DNA of 64,000 nt from Sphingomonadaceae bacterium PASS1 (GTDB lineage: Bacteria > Pseudomonadota > Alphaproteobacteria > Sphingomonadales > Sphingomonadaceae). The stretch lies in the NCBI GenBank assembly GCA_002255985.1, contig NKIR01000002.1, positions 1 through 64,000 of the forward strand, in the 5' to 3' direction. The position numbers and the translations under genes are program-made. The notes under the pieces were generated by a model, which worked only from the letters and a program-made list of their open reading frames with translations, was not told the DNA's origin and made no database searches. Shown here one piece after another: positions 24,758-34,366 of the stretch. Each line of letters opens with the position of its first letter. The stretch's first letter is position 1.

Positions 24758-26458
24758 CTATGGTTCGCGCGGCGAACCCAACGACCCATATATTTTTTTG
24801 CCATCTTTAATCGTCGCAACCACTTTGATGCTGTATATTTTGGCCGCGTCCACGGTCAGCGGGTTTCCGTCCAGAACAACAAGATCCGCGCGTTTTCCTG
24901 CCGCCAGACTTCCTTTGACTCCGTCCTCTCCGATTTGCCACGCGGCATTTATCGTCACCTGTTGCAACGCGCGATAGGGCGATATCCGCTCCATTGGCCC
25001 CAATATGTCGCCACTCTGCGTCAGCCTGTTCACCGATGACCAGACCAGCCGCATCATGTCGGGCGGCACAACCGGAGAATCATTATGCGCCGTCGGGCGA
25101 AGCCCCAGCGCCCAGGCCGTTGCCTGCGGCGAGATAAAATCGGCGCGCTTGGGACCAAGCGCTACGTCGCGGTGCCAGTCGCCCCAATAATATGTATGGT
25201 TGGCAAAAAAGCTGGGTTGGATATCCAGCGCCTTCATGTCCTTTAGCTGATCCAGTTGAACCACTTGATTGTGGATGGCGATGGTGCGTTTGCCTGCCAG
25301 ACCATTATCCCGAACTCCGTCGATCAAGGCCTGCGCCGCGGCGTCGCCGTTGACATGGACAAAAACTTGCCAGCCATTTTGTGCGGCATCCGCCAGTTTG
25401 CCGTTGAACAATTTCAGATCAATCGCCGGATAACCGGCATAGCCCTGCTTCTGGCCATGTGGCGGGATGGGTACCGGGTCTTTCAACCATGCCGTGCGTC
25501 CCTGCGGCGAACCATCGAGCGTCAGTTTAATGCCGCCAATGCGCAAATGCCCGCCCGCTGGATAAGTCTTTCCAATCCGCGCACGTACCGCCGCGGGCCA
25601 GTCGCGCTCAAAAGAGGTTAGCGCCACGACATCAATCGGGAATAGTCTGCGCCGGTCTGCTTCCTCCATCGCTGCCCAGCTTTCCGGCATGATCCGTCCG
25701 TCCTGCCCGGTGGTGATACCATTTGCGGCATAGATTTTGGCACCCGTCACCAGCGGCGCAATGCTGGCATCCAGGCTGGGCGGTGTCAGCACTTTCATCA
25801 CAGGATAGAGAGCCGTTTCCTCCAGCACGCCATTGGGGGTTTTACCATCGGCCTCACGCCGGATCACCCCGCCCTGCGGATCGGGCGTTTCTGGGGTATA
25901 GCCAACCAGTTTCAGCATAGGCGAATTCATCGCGGCAAAATGCCCGCTGACATGCAGAACCAAGATCGGAACATTTCTGGAAATCGCATCCAGATCTGTC
26001 CGTGTCGGATGGCGCCGCTCGGCCAGTTGCGAGTCGTCATAGCCATTGCCAATAATCAGCGGCATGCCGTCGGGGCGTGGATATTGGCGCAGCGCGTCCT
26101 GCAACTCTGCGATCGATTTAACGGTCCCAACGGGCGGTGGTTGCAATTGCGCCATTGCTGCATTCTGTCCGACATAGCCCATATGCCCGTGCGCATCGAT
26201 AAAGCCGGGCAGAACTGTGCGCCCTTTTAGGTCCAGCAATTCGACCTTTTTGGCGGCAGCTTTTTTGACCGAGGCGAGCGTGCCAAGAGCGGCGATCTTG
26301 CCGTTGCGCAGCAATATGGCTTCAACAAACTCCGGCTGATCGCCAGCCATGGTGAGTATCGATCCGCCCGTTAAAATGATGTCCGTCGTTTGGGCGGGCG
26401 CCGCAGCCAATAGCAACGGTGCAAATGCGCAAAGCAGGCCATATTTCAAACGCATCAT
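24758..26458 (-). CDS. Exported amidohydrolase family protein (YtcJ-like)
   Basis: A 566-residue metal-dependent hydrolase with a signal peptide (about 1-22, ending AAAPAQT). The amidohydrolase-3 family is shown by GRTVLPGFIDAHGHMGYVG (metal ligand H-x-H, about 85-100), the long mixed beta/alpha barrel, and ALQQVTINAAWQIGEDGVKGSLAAGKRADLVVLDGNPL at the C-terminus. YtcJ-like proteins hydrolyse amides or formamides; substrate unknown. The ATG at 26458 follows GGGAGAGAG. It is divergent from the SDR gene, 83 bases apart. Confidence 0.9.
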   Translation of the reverse strand: MMRLKYGLLCAFAPLLLAAAPAQTTDIILTGGSILTMAGDQPEFVEAILLRNGKIAALGTLASVKKAAAKKVELLDLKGRTVLPGFIDAHGHMGYVGQNAAMAQLQPPPVGTVKSIAELQDALRQYPRPDGMPLIIGNGYDDSQLAERRHPTRTDLDAISRNVPILVLHVSGHFAAMNSPMLKLVGYTPETPDPQGGVIRREADGKTPNGVLEETALYPVMKVLTPPSLDASIAPLVTGAKIYAANGITTGQDGRIMPESWAAMEEADRRRLFPIDVVALTSFERDWPAAVRARIGKTYPAGGHLRIGGIKLTLDGSPQGRTAWLKDPVPIPPHGQKQGYAGYPAIDLKLFNGKLADAAQNGWQVFVHVNGDAAAQALIDGVRDNGLAGKRTIAIHNQVVQLDQLKDMKALDIQPSFFANHTYYWGDWHRDVALGPKRADFISPQATAWALGLRPTAHNDSPVVPPDMMRLVWSSVNRLTQSGDILGPMERISPYRALQQVTINAAWQIGEDGVKGSLAAGKRADLVVLDGNPLTVDAAKIYSIKVVATIKDGKKIYGSLGSPREP

Positions 26459-26541
26459 TCTCTCTCCCAAGACTTTATCGGCCGACTATCGGTTGCAAAT
26501 TCCGGGCTGGCAAGCCATCCAGTCTCACAGGGAGAAATATT

Positions 26542-27267
26542 ATGGCAGCAGCATTGATCGTTGGCGCAGGGGACGCAACGGGCGGGGCGATTGCAAAGGC
26601 TTTTGCCCGCGAAGGTTACACCGCCTGTGTCAACCGACGCGCCCGCAATGCGGACCAGCTTGACGCGTTGGTACAGTCCATTCATGCCGAGGGCTATGCT
26701 GCCCGCGCCTATCCCGCAGACGCGCGCATTGAGGAAGAAGTCTTGGCAATGGTCGACGCGATTGAACGCGATGTGGGCCCGATTGAGGTCGCCGTGTTCA
26801 ACATCGGTGCCAATGTGAACTTCTCGATTTTGGATATGACTTCCCAAGTCTATCGCAAGGTTTGGGAAATGGCGGCCTTTGCAGGTTTTCTGATGGGACG
26901 CGAGGCGGCGCGCCGAATGGTTGAGCGCCAGTCCGGAACAATCATTTTCACCGGCGCGACCGCAAGCATACGCGGCGGGAGCGGTTTTTCAGCCTTTTCG
27001 GGTGCAAAAGGCGCGCTGCGTATGCTGGCGCAGTCGATGGCGCGCGAACTTGGGCCGAAGAATATTCACGTGGCGCATGTCATTATTGACGGCGGAATCG
27101 ACACGGCCTTTATCAGGGGCATTCACCCCAATTTCGAAGCGGCCAAGGCGGCGGACGGCGTCTTGTCACCTGATGCGATTGCGCTGCAATATGTGGCATT
27201 GCACAAACAACACCGCAGTGCGTGGACGCACGAGATGGATTTACGGCCATGGACGGAAAATTTTTGA
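26542..27267 (+). CDS. Short-chain dehydrogenase/reductase with Phe in place of catalytic Tyr
   Basis: A 241-residue SDR-fold protein. The cofactor loop is VGAGDATGGAIAKAFA (about 7-22). In the catalytic position one expects Tyr-x3-Lys, but the sequence reads SAFSGAKGA, that is Phe-x3-Lys, so the usual proton donor is missing; the preceding catalytic Ser/Thr region is FTGATASIRGG. It may have lost redox activity or use another residue. AGGGAGA precedes the ATG at 26542. Its stop and the next start share one base (TGATG), tying it to the isomerase-like gene. Confidence 0.87.
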   Translation: MAAALIVGAGDATGGAIAKAFAREGYTACVNRRARNADQLDALVQSIHAEGYAARAYPADARIEEEVLAMVDAIERDVGPIEVAVFNIGANVNFSILDMTSQVYRKVWEMAAFAGFLMGREAARRMVERQSGTIIFTGATASIRGGSGFSAFSGAKGALRMLAQSMARELGPKNIHVAHVIIDGGIDTAFIRGIHPNFEAAKAADGVLSPDAIALQYVALHKQHRSAWTHEMDLRPWTENF

Positions 27268-27869
27268 TGACCAAAAGCTTCCAATTTCTTTTCGATTTCG
27301 GCGGGCCCAACAGTTATCTCGCCCACAAGATGCTGCCCGATATCTGCGCGCGTACGGGCGCCGAAGCGGTCTATATCCCCATCTCGCTGGGGGGACTGTT
27401 CAAGCTTACGAACAACCAGGCGCCATTTATGCGCTATGCGGAGACACCGGCAAAACGCAATTATGAGATGCTGGAATTCGACCGCTTCGTCAAAGCACAT
27501 GCACTGCCGTTCAAAATGAACCCGCGCTTTCCCATCAATTCACTGCAACTGATGCGCGGCGCGGTGGCCGCCCAACATCTCGGCTGCTTTGCGCCTTATG
27601 TGGACGCAGTGATGGCGGCAATGTGGGAAGACGGCGCGGACATGGGCGATACACAGGTTGTTGCGTCGGTTCTAGACGCAGCTGGCCTCGACAGTGCAGC
27701 ATTGCTCGCCAAGGCCGAGGATCCGGCGGTGAAAGCGGAATTGATCGCGAACACCGAAGATGCCGCCAAACGCGGGGCATTTGGCGTCCCGACATTTTTT
27801 GTGGGTGACGACATATATTGGGGCAAAGAACGGCTTGGTCAGCTTGAGATTGCGCTCACCACGGCCTGA
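27267..27869 (+). CDS. 2-hydroxychromene-2-carboxylate isomerase family protein (DsbA-like fold)
   Basis: A 200-residue thioredoxin-fold protein of the DsbA/GST-kappa superfamily. The active-site region reads FDFGGPNSYLAHK (about 9-21); in characterised isomerases the residue before the first Pro is a Ser that holds glutathione, here it is Gly13. Later motifs are RFPINSLQLMRGA and FGVPTFFVGDDIYWGKERL, typical of the family. Homologues take part in aromatic ring degradation. It starts on the stop codon of the SDR gene, so both are made together. Activity is uncertain because of the Ser to Gly change. Confidence 0.87.
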   Translation: MTKSFQFLFDFGGPNSYLAHKMLPDICARTGAEAVYIPISLGGLFKLTNNQAPFMRYAETPAKRNYEMLEFDRFVKAHALPFKMNPRFPINSLQLMRGAVAAQHLGCFAPYVDAVMAAMWEDGADMGDTQVVASVLDAAGLDSAALLAKAEDPAVKAELIANTEDAAKRGAFGVPTFFVGDDIYWGKERLGQLEIALTTA

Positions 27870-27919
27870 CTTCCAATTCCTAAGTTGCGCCGCAATCGAT
27901 TCCCGCTAAATACCCTGCG

Positions 27920-29200
27920 ATGGATAAGATAATCGTACGCGGCGGCAATACGCTCAAGGGCAAGATCCCCATTTCAGGCGCGAAGAACAGCGCATTGACG
28001 CTGATACCCTGCGCATTGCTGACCGACGAGCCGCTGACCTTGCGTAATTTGCCGCGCTTGGCCGACATTGACGGTTTCCAACATTTGATGAACCAGTTCG
28101 GTATTTCCACGACGGTTGCCGGATCGCGTCCTGAAGATTTCGGCCGCGTGATGACGCTCGAAGCGACGCGTATCACCACAAACATCGCACCCTATGATCT
28201 TGTCCGCAAAATGCGCGCATCGATTCTGGTTTTGGGCCCAATGCTTGCCCGTGCGGGCGAAGCGACGGTGTCGCTGCCCGGCGGATGCGCCATTGGCAAC
28301 CGGCCAATTGATCTTCACCTGAAAGCGCTGGAAGCCTTTGGCGTCGAAATTGAAGTCGCCGCAGGATATGTGAAGGCGGTTGCCAAAAAGGGTATTCCCG
28401 GCGGGACCTATACCTTCCCTGTCGTGTCCGTGGGTGCGACCGAAAACGCTTTGATGGCCGCCAGCCTCGCGAAGGGCACATGTGTTCTGCACAATGCCGC
28501 GCGCGAGCCCGAAATCGTCGATTTGTGCAACTTGCTAGTCGCGATGGGCGCGCAGATTGAAGGCATCGGCACATCCGACCTTATCATTCACGGCAAAGAC
28601 CGTCTGCATGGCGCCACATACCGCGTGATGAGCGACCGGATCGAAGCGGGCAGCTATGCCTGCGCTGCAGCCATTACCGGCGGCGATATTGAACTTGTCG
28701 GCGCAAAGGCGAGCGAAATGGATGCAACGCTGGATGCGCTGCGCCAATCAGGCGTCACGGTTGAAGAAACCGCAGACGGGATCCGCGTCGCGTCCGATGG
28801 CAAATTAAAGCCGCTTACGATTTCAACCGCGCCATATCCGGGCTTTGCGACCGATATGCAGGCGCAGTTCATGGCCATGCTGTGTATTGCAGACGGCGCA
28901 AGTGTTCTGACCGAAACGATTTTCGAGAACCGGTACATGCACGTGCCTGAACTCAACCGTATGGGCGCGCATATCGAAACCAAGGGCCGTACGGCCATTG
29001 TGCACGGCGTGAAGAAAATGACGGGCGCACCTGTGATGGCAACCGATTTGAGAGCCTCTATGAGCCTCGTGATCGCTGGCCTGGTCGCAGAGGGCGAAAC
29101 GCATGTGAGCCGTCTGTACCACCTCGACAGGGGCTATGAACGGCTAGAAGAAAAGCTTCAGCTTATCGGTGCAGATGTTGAGCGGGTGGGCTCAGAATAA
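27920..29200 (+). CDS. murA: UDP-N-acetylglucosamine 1-carboxyvinyltransferase
   Basis: A 426-residue MurA, catalysing the first committed step of peptidoglycan synthesis with phosphoenolpyruvate. The N-terminus has [21 protein letters not shown] (Lys22/Asn23 region), and Cys123 in [10 protein letters not shown] is the fosfomycin-target cysteine, so fosfomycin sensitivity is expected. GRTAIVHGV and [15 protein letters not shown] are also typical. It is 50 bases downstream of the isomerase-like gene and not in a dcw cluster. Confidence 0.96.
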   Translation: MDKIIVRGGNTLKGKIPISGAKNSALTLIPCALLTDEPLTLRNLPRLADIDGFQHLMNQFGISTTVAGSRPEDFGRVMTLEATRITTNIAPYDLVRKMRASILVLGPMLARAGEATVSLPGGCAIGNRPIDLHLKALEAFGVEIEVAAGYVKAVAKKGIPGGTYTFPVVSVGATENALMAASLAKGTCVLHNAAREPEIVDLCNLLVAMGAQIEGIGTSDLIIHGKDRLHGATYRVMSDRIEAGSYACAAAITGGDIELVGAKASEMDATLDALRQSGVTVEETADGIRVASDGKLKPLTISTAPYPGFATDMQAQFMAMLCIADGASVLTETIFENRYMHVPELNRMGAHIETKGRTAIVHGVKKMTGAPVMATDLRASMSLVIAGLVAEGETHVSRLYHLDRGYERLEEKLQLIGADVERVGSE

Positions 29201-29271
29201 AAAGCACAATTCGAATCGCAACATCACTTTGAAGGAACAGTTGCCACATTGATATTTTTGCGGCATCTTCC

Positions 29272-29910
29272 ATGGAAGTGAAAACGAATTTGAATCCGAA
29301 GCCAAGCCAAGCCACATGTCATCCAGTTTTGGATTCCATCCGCTTTAGCCCCATCGCAACCGTCGTCAGCGACCCCACAAAGCCAGACAATCCCTTGATT
29401 GCAGTGAATGAGGCTTTTTGTGCACTGACAGGCTATGCAAAAGACGAAGTTATTGGACGCAACTGCCGCTTCCTGCGCGGTCCGGACACCGAAAATGGCC
29501 AGACGGAAAAATTGCGTTCGGCAGTGTACGCGCAGCACCCTGCTCTGGCAGAGCTCATCAATTACCGAAAAGACGGCTCACCCTTTCGCAACGCGGTCAT
29601 GATCGCGCCATTGTTCGACGATGATGGGAATCTTGAGCTGTTCGTCGGGTCCCAGATCGAAGTGCTACCCGAAGAGGAGAGCATTGGGCTGGTGCGGCAA
29701 CAACAGGCTGCACAGATCGTCGACCGACTTTCGCCCCGCCAGCGCGAGATTTTGCAGCAGATGGCCCGCGGTTTCCGGACAAAGCAGATTGCCTATCGAT
29801 TGTCCTTAAGCGAAAAAACGGTTCAAATGCACCGCATGCTGATGTTCAAGAAACTGTCGACGTCAAATGCGGCAGATGCCGTCCGCATAGCCGTCGAAGC
29901 AGGGCTTTAA
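29272..29910 (+). CDS. LOV-HTH blue-light-responsive transcription factor (EL222-like)
   Basis: A 212-residue protein with a LOV photosensor domain (about 22-130) and a LuxR-type helix-turn-helix (about 150-205). The flavin-adduct motif is GRNCRFLRG with Cys65, and NYRKDGSPFRN plus GSQIEV complete the LOV core; the DNA-binding part is LSPRQREILQQMARG then LSEKTVQMHRMLMFKKL. The whole architecture, including IASPIAT-like SPIATVVSDP and AVRIAVEAGL end, follows EL222 of Erythrobacter litoralis as I recall it. Light should release the HTH for dimerisation and activation. Targets unknown. No strong ribosome site is seen. Confidence 0.93.
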   Translation: MEVKTNLNPKPSQATCHPVLDSIRFSPIATVVSDPTKPDNPLIAVNEAFCALTGYAKDEVIGRNCRFLRGPDTENGQTEKLRSAVYAQHPALAELINYRKDGSPFRNAVMIAPLFDDDGNLELFVGSQIEVLPEEESIGLVRQQQAAQIVDRLSPRQREILQQMARGFRTKQIAYRLSLSEKTVQMHRMLMFKKLSTSNAADAVRIAVEAGL

Positions 29911-30019
29911 CCGACGGGACAGGTCGCGACTGGCGGCGGGGTTTTGCCAGCCGGTAGCTTACGCCTAAAATGCCTTACGCCCATCGCTTCGTGTCGCCAC
30001 ATGTCGATTTGGCGGTTTT

Positions 30020-30247
30020 TTATGCGTTCGCCATTACCCACAACCGAATCGCACTCGCCAACCCGCAGGGTGTTCCGGATTCCAGACGCTCAACATCGAT
30101 TTGCGCGACCAACGCATTGACGGGCAAATCCCTCTGCTCGGCAGCCAGCTTCAACGCGTCCCAGAAAAGCGGTTCAAGGCTGATGGAGGTTTGATGCCCC
30201 GCCACCGTCATGCTGCGCTTTACGGGCGGATGATAAATATTCGTCAC
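30020..30247 (-). CDS. Small ribbon-helix-helix domain protein
   Basis: A 75-residue protein with the RHH_4-type pattern PPVKRSMTVAGHQTSISLEPLFWDALKLAAEQRDLPVNALVAQID (about 6-50). Such proteins are annotated as ribbon-helix-helix domain proteins, possible DNA-binding regulators. I choose the GTG at 30247 because the family starts a few residues before PVKRS; the ATG at residue 12 would cut the conserved strand. It lies 13 bases after the phbB stop on the same strand, so it is likely co-transcribed. Its ribosome site is weak. Confidence 0.7.
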   Translation of the reverse strand: MTNIYHPPVKRSMTVAGHQTSISLEPLFWDALKLAAEQRDLPVNALVAQIDVERLESGTPCGLASAIRLWVMANA

Positions 30248-30260
30248 CCGCGAACGGCCA

Positions 30261-30983
30261 TCAATACATGTGCTGACCACCGTTGATCGACAAAGTCGAA
30301 CCGGTGATGAAGCCTGCATTGTCGCTCGTCAAAAATTCAACGCCGCGCGCGATTTCGTCGGGTTGACCCAATCGGCCAACAGGGATTTGTGCGACAATCT
30401 TTTCCATCACATTTTCCGGGATCGTCGAAAGCATTTCGGTACCGATATAGCCCGGCGCGATTGCATTGGCGGTCACGCCATAACGCGCACCCTCGGCGGC
30501 AAGCGATTTGGTAAAGCCATGGATGCCTGATTTCGCGGCCGCGTAATTCACCTGACCGATTTGACCGCCCTGACCGTTGACCGAGCCAATGTTTACGATG
30601 CGGCCCCATTTGCGTTCGCGCATGCCGGCAAATACCGCCTTTGCCATGTTGAAACAGCCGGTCAGGTCGACACGGATCACTTCGTCCCATTGTTCAAATG
30701 TCATCTTCATCATCGTAGCATCGCGGGTGATGCCAGCATTGTTGACCATGATGTCGATCGGCCCGAACTCGGTTTCAATCGCAGCGCAGGCGTCCAGACA
30801 GCTTTGATGATCGCCAACGTCCCACTTCCGCACCGCAATGCCGGTTCGCTCCGAAAAAGCCTTCGCGGCTGCGTCATTGCCACCGTAGTTGGCGATGACC
30901 ATCCGGCCTTTTTCCTGAAGCTTCAAACAGATCGCTTCGCCAATACCTCTGGTCCCGCCTGTAACCACCGCAATTCGTGACAT
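30261..30983 (-). CDS. phbB: Acetoacetyl-CoA reductase
   Basis: A 240-residue NADPH-dependent SDR that makes (R)-3-hydroxybutyryl-CoA for PHB synthesis. TGGTRGIGEAI (8-18) binds cofactor, NNAG is at about 84-87, and the catalytic Ser and Tyr-x3-Lys are in NIGSVNGQGGQIGQVNYAAAKSG. The PhaB hallmarks GITRDATMMKMTFEQWDEVIRVDLTG are intact. AGGAGAG precedes the ATG. It is unlinked from phaC by about 9 kb; upstream (31034-31050) lies CGTAAACGT, a nine-base match to half of the palindrome at 20988. Confidence 0.94.
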   Translation of the reverse strand: MSRIAVVTGGTRGIGEAICLKLQEKGRMVIANYGGNDAAAKAFSERTGIAVRKWDVGDHQSCLDACAAIETEFGPIDIMVNNAGITRDATMMKMTFEQWDEVIRVDLTGCFNMAKAVFAGMRERKWGRIVNIGSVNGQGGQIGQVNYAAAKSGIHGFTKSLAAEGARYGVTANAIAPGYIGTEMLSTIPENVMEKIVAQIPVGRLGQPDEIARGVEFLTSDNAGFITGSTLSINGGQHMY

Positions 30984-31091
30984 GCATTGCTCTCCTGATT
31001 GCCAATTTCGCGATGATTAATGCACAAGGACACAAGTGCAAGTTGCCGTAAACGTTAGCACAAAAAAGCCGCAGCCACTCTGTGCCAACGA

Positions 31092-32093
31092 TTAGATCCA
31101 GCCAGCGAGTTCCTGCGCGATAATCTGTTCAAGCATATCCATGCCGATATCGCTGTCGTTCAAGCACGGCAGATAGGCATAATGCATGCCGCCCGCTTCT
31201 TCGAATTGCTCATGCCCCTGCATCGCGAGCTCTTCGAGCGTTTCGAGGCAATCGACCGAAAAGCCCGGCGCAAAGATCGCGACTTTCTTCGTCCCTTCGC
31301 GCGCAAGCTTCATCAGCGTGTCGTCCGTGGCGGGTTCAAGCCATTTTGCCCGCCCGAAACGGGATTGAAAACTCACAACAAGCGCACGGCCCATGGCTTC
31401 TGAAAGAAGCCGTGCAGTTTTTTGGCAGTGGCAATGATAAGGGTCACCCAAATGGAGCGTCCGTTCCGGCATCCCGTGGAAACTGATCACAAGCGCGTCG
31501 GGTACGAAATCCAACTTTGCCAGCGAAGCCTCAATCGACGCCTTCAATGCGCCGATATAGCGCGCGTCGTCATGATAGGCAGGCAGCGTTCGGATCGCCG
31601 GATGCCAACGCATGGCGGTAAGCGTGGCATATGCCTCATCAAGCACAGTACCCGTCGTCGCCCCTGAATATTGCGGATATAATGGCGCAATCAAAATCCG
31701 GTTGCACCCCGCCGCTTTCATGGCGGCCAGTTGGTCAGCGACGGACGGATTGCCATAGCGCATGGCGTACCGCACATCGGCGATCCCTTCCATACGCGCC
31801 TGCAAAGCTTCCGCCTGTCCGGCTGTAAAAAACGCCAGCGGCGATCCTTTTTCCGTCCATACCTTGGCATATGCCTTCGCGGATTTTTGCGGACGGGTGT
31901 TCAAAATGATGCCGCGCAAAATCGGTTGCCACAGCAAAGGCGGAATTTCGACAACGCGTTGATCCGACAGAAACTGTTTCAAATAGCGTTTCACCGCTGA
32001 CGTGGTCGGTGCATCTGGCGTACCCAGATTCACCAGCAGGACGCCGACTTTGGGCGTCGCCACGGGTGGGTGGTCAATTGGTAATGTCATCAT
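31092..32093 (-). CDS. hemH: Ferrochelatase
   Basis: A 333-residue ferrochelatase that inserts iron into protoporphyrin IX in the final haem step. VGVLLVNLGTPDAPTTSAVKRYL opens it; the metal-site His lies in VISFHGMPERTLHLGDPYHCHCQKT and the conserved Glu in SVDCLETLEELAMQG. Its start overlaps the stop of the molybdo-oxidoreductase by four bases (ATGA), placing it last in the mrp-oxidoreductase-hemH chain. The pairing suggests co-regulation of iron-sulfur, molybdenum and haem steps, an inference from coupling. Confidence 0.96.
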   Translation of the reverse strand: MMTLPIDHPPVATPKVGVLLVNLGTPDAPTTSAVKRYLKQFLSDQRVVEIPPLLWQPILRGIILNTRPQKSAKAYAKVWTEKGSPLAFFTAGQAEALQARMEGIADVRYAMRYGNPSVADQLAAMKAAGCNRILIAPLYPQYSGATTGTVLDEAYATLTAMRWHPAIRTLPAYHDDARYIGALKASIEASLAKLDFVPDALVISFHGMPERTLHLGDPYHCHCQKTARLLSEAMGRALVVSFQSRFGRAKWLEPATDDTLMKLAREGTKKVAIFAPGFSVDCLETLEELAMQGHEQFEEAGGMHYAYLPCLNDSDIGMDMLEQIIAQELAGWI

Positions 32094-34366
32094 AGTCCCC
32101 GAGACAGCAATGGAAGTTCACGCAGACGTATTCCGGCTGCGGAGAATAATGCGTTTGCAATAGCGGGGGCAACTGGCGGCACCCCGAGTTCAGTCACACC
32201 GCCCGGCGCGGCATCGCTGCGTGCAAATTCAACGGTGATTTCCGGCACATCGGCCAATTTCGGCAAGTCCACATCGCGCAGGCAGCGGGCGGTTGGCATG
32301 CCGTTCTGATATTCGGTTGTTGAACCCAGTGCCTGAGCCAATCCAAACACAATGCCGCCCTCAATCTGCTGGCGCGCCAGATCGGGATTAATAAGCCGTC
32401 CGCAATCCGCCATCGCATGAATCCGATCGACACGCACGCCGGTTTCGCTGGTACGCGCCGTCACGATAATGGCAATATGGCTGCCGCGCATGCTGTGACA
32501 AGCAATGCCGCGTCCGCTGCCAGATGCGCCCCCGTCCCAACCCGCCATATTGGCAACGCCCGTAAGGCATCGGGCAAGGCGCGTTTGGCCGACAAGCATT
32601 TGCATGCGAAACGACAAAGGCTCGACGCCCGCTTTCTGGGCAAGCTCGTCGATGAAGCCTTCGACGAAGAAGCAGTTGTAGCTGTGCGCAAGGCTACGCC
32701 ACGGACCGGTCGGGACCGGCATGCGCACGGGGAAATGGTCAATCGTCAGATTGGGAATGGCATATGGTATCTCCGCACCGCGCACCGCGAGTGCGTCAAA
32801 TTCGCCTGCCGACGACTTGCGCGCTTCGTCAACGCTTTGGCTATCGATCCGGTTTGCAAGCTCACGCATGCTTGATGCCGCGGCTACCCGCACGCTCATG
32901 GCGGTCACTGCGCCTTCGGCATTTATCGCGGCGGATAGACGGCCCAGCGCCGGTGTCCGGACATGATCCCGCAGGAAGTCTTCGGGGCGCGACCAGACCA
33001 GTTGCACCGGCCGGCCCACTTCCTTGGCAATGACCGCGACTTGCGCGGCAATCACATTGTCGAAATTGCGGTCAAAGCTTCCGCCTGCCATGACGGGGTA
33101 GAGAACGACATCATTTACATCGATGCCAATGGCGTTTGCTGCGGCAACGCGCGCGGCCTGAGGTGCTTGCGATGCGATCCACAATTGCAGACGACCATTG
33201 CGATAATCCGCCGTCGCTGAACGTGTTTCAATAGGGGCGTGCACCGCCGCACCCACCGAGTAGTCGGCTTTCAAAATGCGCGTTGCCGTCTCTGGCGCCA
33301 TTGCCGCGTCAACGTCGCCTGATTTTAAGGCACGGAAGCCGGGGCCTTTGGCGATAGCGTCGTTGAGCGACTGACCAATTTTCTGGCTGTCCGCCAGGCC
33401 ACCTTTTGTCGCGAACACGGGCTTCATTGCATCGAGCGCGGTGTTGGCTGCCCACCAGTTGCTTGCCACCGCAGCAACCCAGCTTTTGGTCCGCACCACT
33501 TGCACCACGCCGCGCATTTTCAGCGCCGCTTTTGTATTGACCGATTTCAACCTTGTGTCGCCCGCTGGCCCGCCCCTGACAGACACGTAGAGCATATCGG
33601 GCAAACGAATGTCGCCCGCAAAGCTTGCGCTGCCATCGACCTTGGCAGACAAATCGAGCCGCGGTGCGTCACGGCCCGAAAGGCGGTTGCGCGGCGAAGA
33701 ATTCAGCGGAATCGGCGATGGCGGCGCGAGCTCTGACGCTTCAATGACAAGATCAGCAAATGCGAGGCGTTTCTTTCCAAAGACCACAAAACCGCGGTCC
33801 GTTCGGCACTGTTCCCACGAAATGTCCCAGCGCGCTGCCGCGGCCTGACACAAGACCGCCCGGGCCGCTGCGCCAGCTTCACGGCATGGCTGTTCAAATT
33901 GACGAATGGAGGATGATCCGCCCGTCACAACAAACATATCGCGTCTCGCAAGTTCGTTAATGCTGCTGGCAACGGGACCGCCATCTGCGTTGAGCGCGAG
34001 GTTTTCGGGCATGAATGCAGGGGACCACTCACGCGCCAATAACGTATTTGCGAATATCGGACTGGGCGGGACTGGCTGGACTGCCACCGATCGCCAGTCA
34101 GCGCCAAGCTCTCCGGCGACGATCTGCGCCAATGCCGTATACACGCCTTGGCCAGACTCGCTTTGTGGAACGCCCACGACGATTTTGCCGTCCTCGGCTA
34201 TTTTAAGCCACGGTCCGAAAAGATGCTCTCCGTCTACCGTCCGTAAATTGGGCGTATAGCGGCGTGGCCACAGGCCCCAAGCCACAAGCAAACCGACGCC
34301 AGCGCCGCCACCAATGAGCAGCTTTCGGCGGCTAATGCCTTCGCTTGCCCCTGCGTCTTCCGTCAT
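32090..34366 (-). CDS. Tat-exported molybdopterin-dependent oxidoreductase (IorB-like large subunit)
   Basis: A 758-residue xanthine-dehydrogenase-family protein. It starts with a twin-arginine signal (SRRKLLIGGGAGVGLLVAW, about 12-31), then the molybdopterin-binding halves: PQSESGQGVYTALAQIVAGELG, MAGGSFDRNFDN, and GGVTELGVPPVAPAIANALF near the end with the conserved Glu. This is the fused beta-subunit layout of isoquinoline 1-oxidoreductase-type enzymes. No [2Fe-2S] alpha subunit is adjacent. The start at 34366 overlaps the mrp stop by four bases. Substrate unknown; aldehydes or N-heterocycles are usual. Confidence 0.9.
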   Translation of the reverse strand: MTEDAGASEGISRRKLLIGGGAGVGLLVAWGLWPRRYTPNLRTVDGEHLFGPWLKIAEDGKIVVGVPQSESGQGVYTALAQIVAGELGADWRSVAVQPVPPSPIFANTLLAREWSPAFMPENLALNADGGPVASSINELARRDMFVVTGGSSSIRQFEQPCREAGAAARAVLCQAAAARWDISWEQCRTDRGFVVFGKKRLAFADLVIEASELAPPSPIPLNSSPRNRLSGRDAPRLDLSAKVDGSASFAGDIRLPDMLYVSVRGGPAGDTRLKSVNTKAALKMRGVVQVVRTKSWVAAVASNWWAANTALDAMKPVFATKGGLADSQKIGQSLNDAIAKGPGFRALKSGDVDAAMAPETATRILKADYSVGAAVHAPIETRSATADYRNGRLQLWIASQAPQAARVAAANAIGIDVNDVVLYPVMAGGSFDRNFDNVIAAQVAVIAKEVGRPVQLVWSRPEDFLRDHVRTPALGRLSAAINAEGAVTAMSVRVAAASSMRELANRIDSQSVDEARKSSAGEFDALAVRGAEIPYAIPNLTIDHFPVRMPVPTGPWRSLAHSYNCFFVEGFIDELAQKAGVEPLSFRMQMLVGQTRLARCLTGVANMAGWDGGASGSGRGIACHSMRGSHIAIIVTARTSETGVRVDRIHAMADCGRLINPDLARQQIEGGIVFGLAQALGSTTEYQNGMPTARCLRDVDLPKLADVPEITVEFARSDAAPGGVTELGVPPVAPAIANALFSAAGIRLRELPLLSRGL

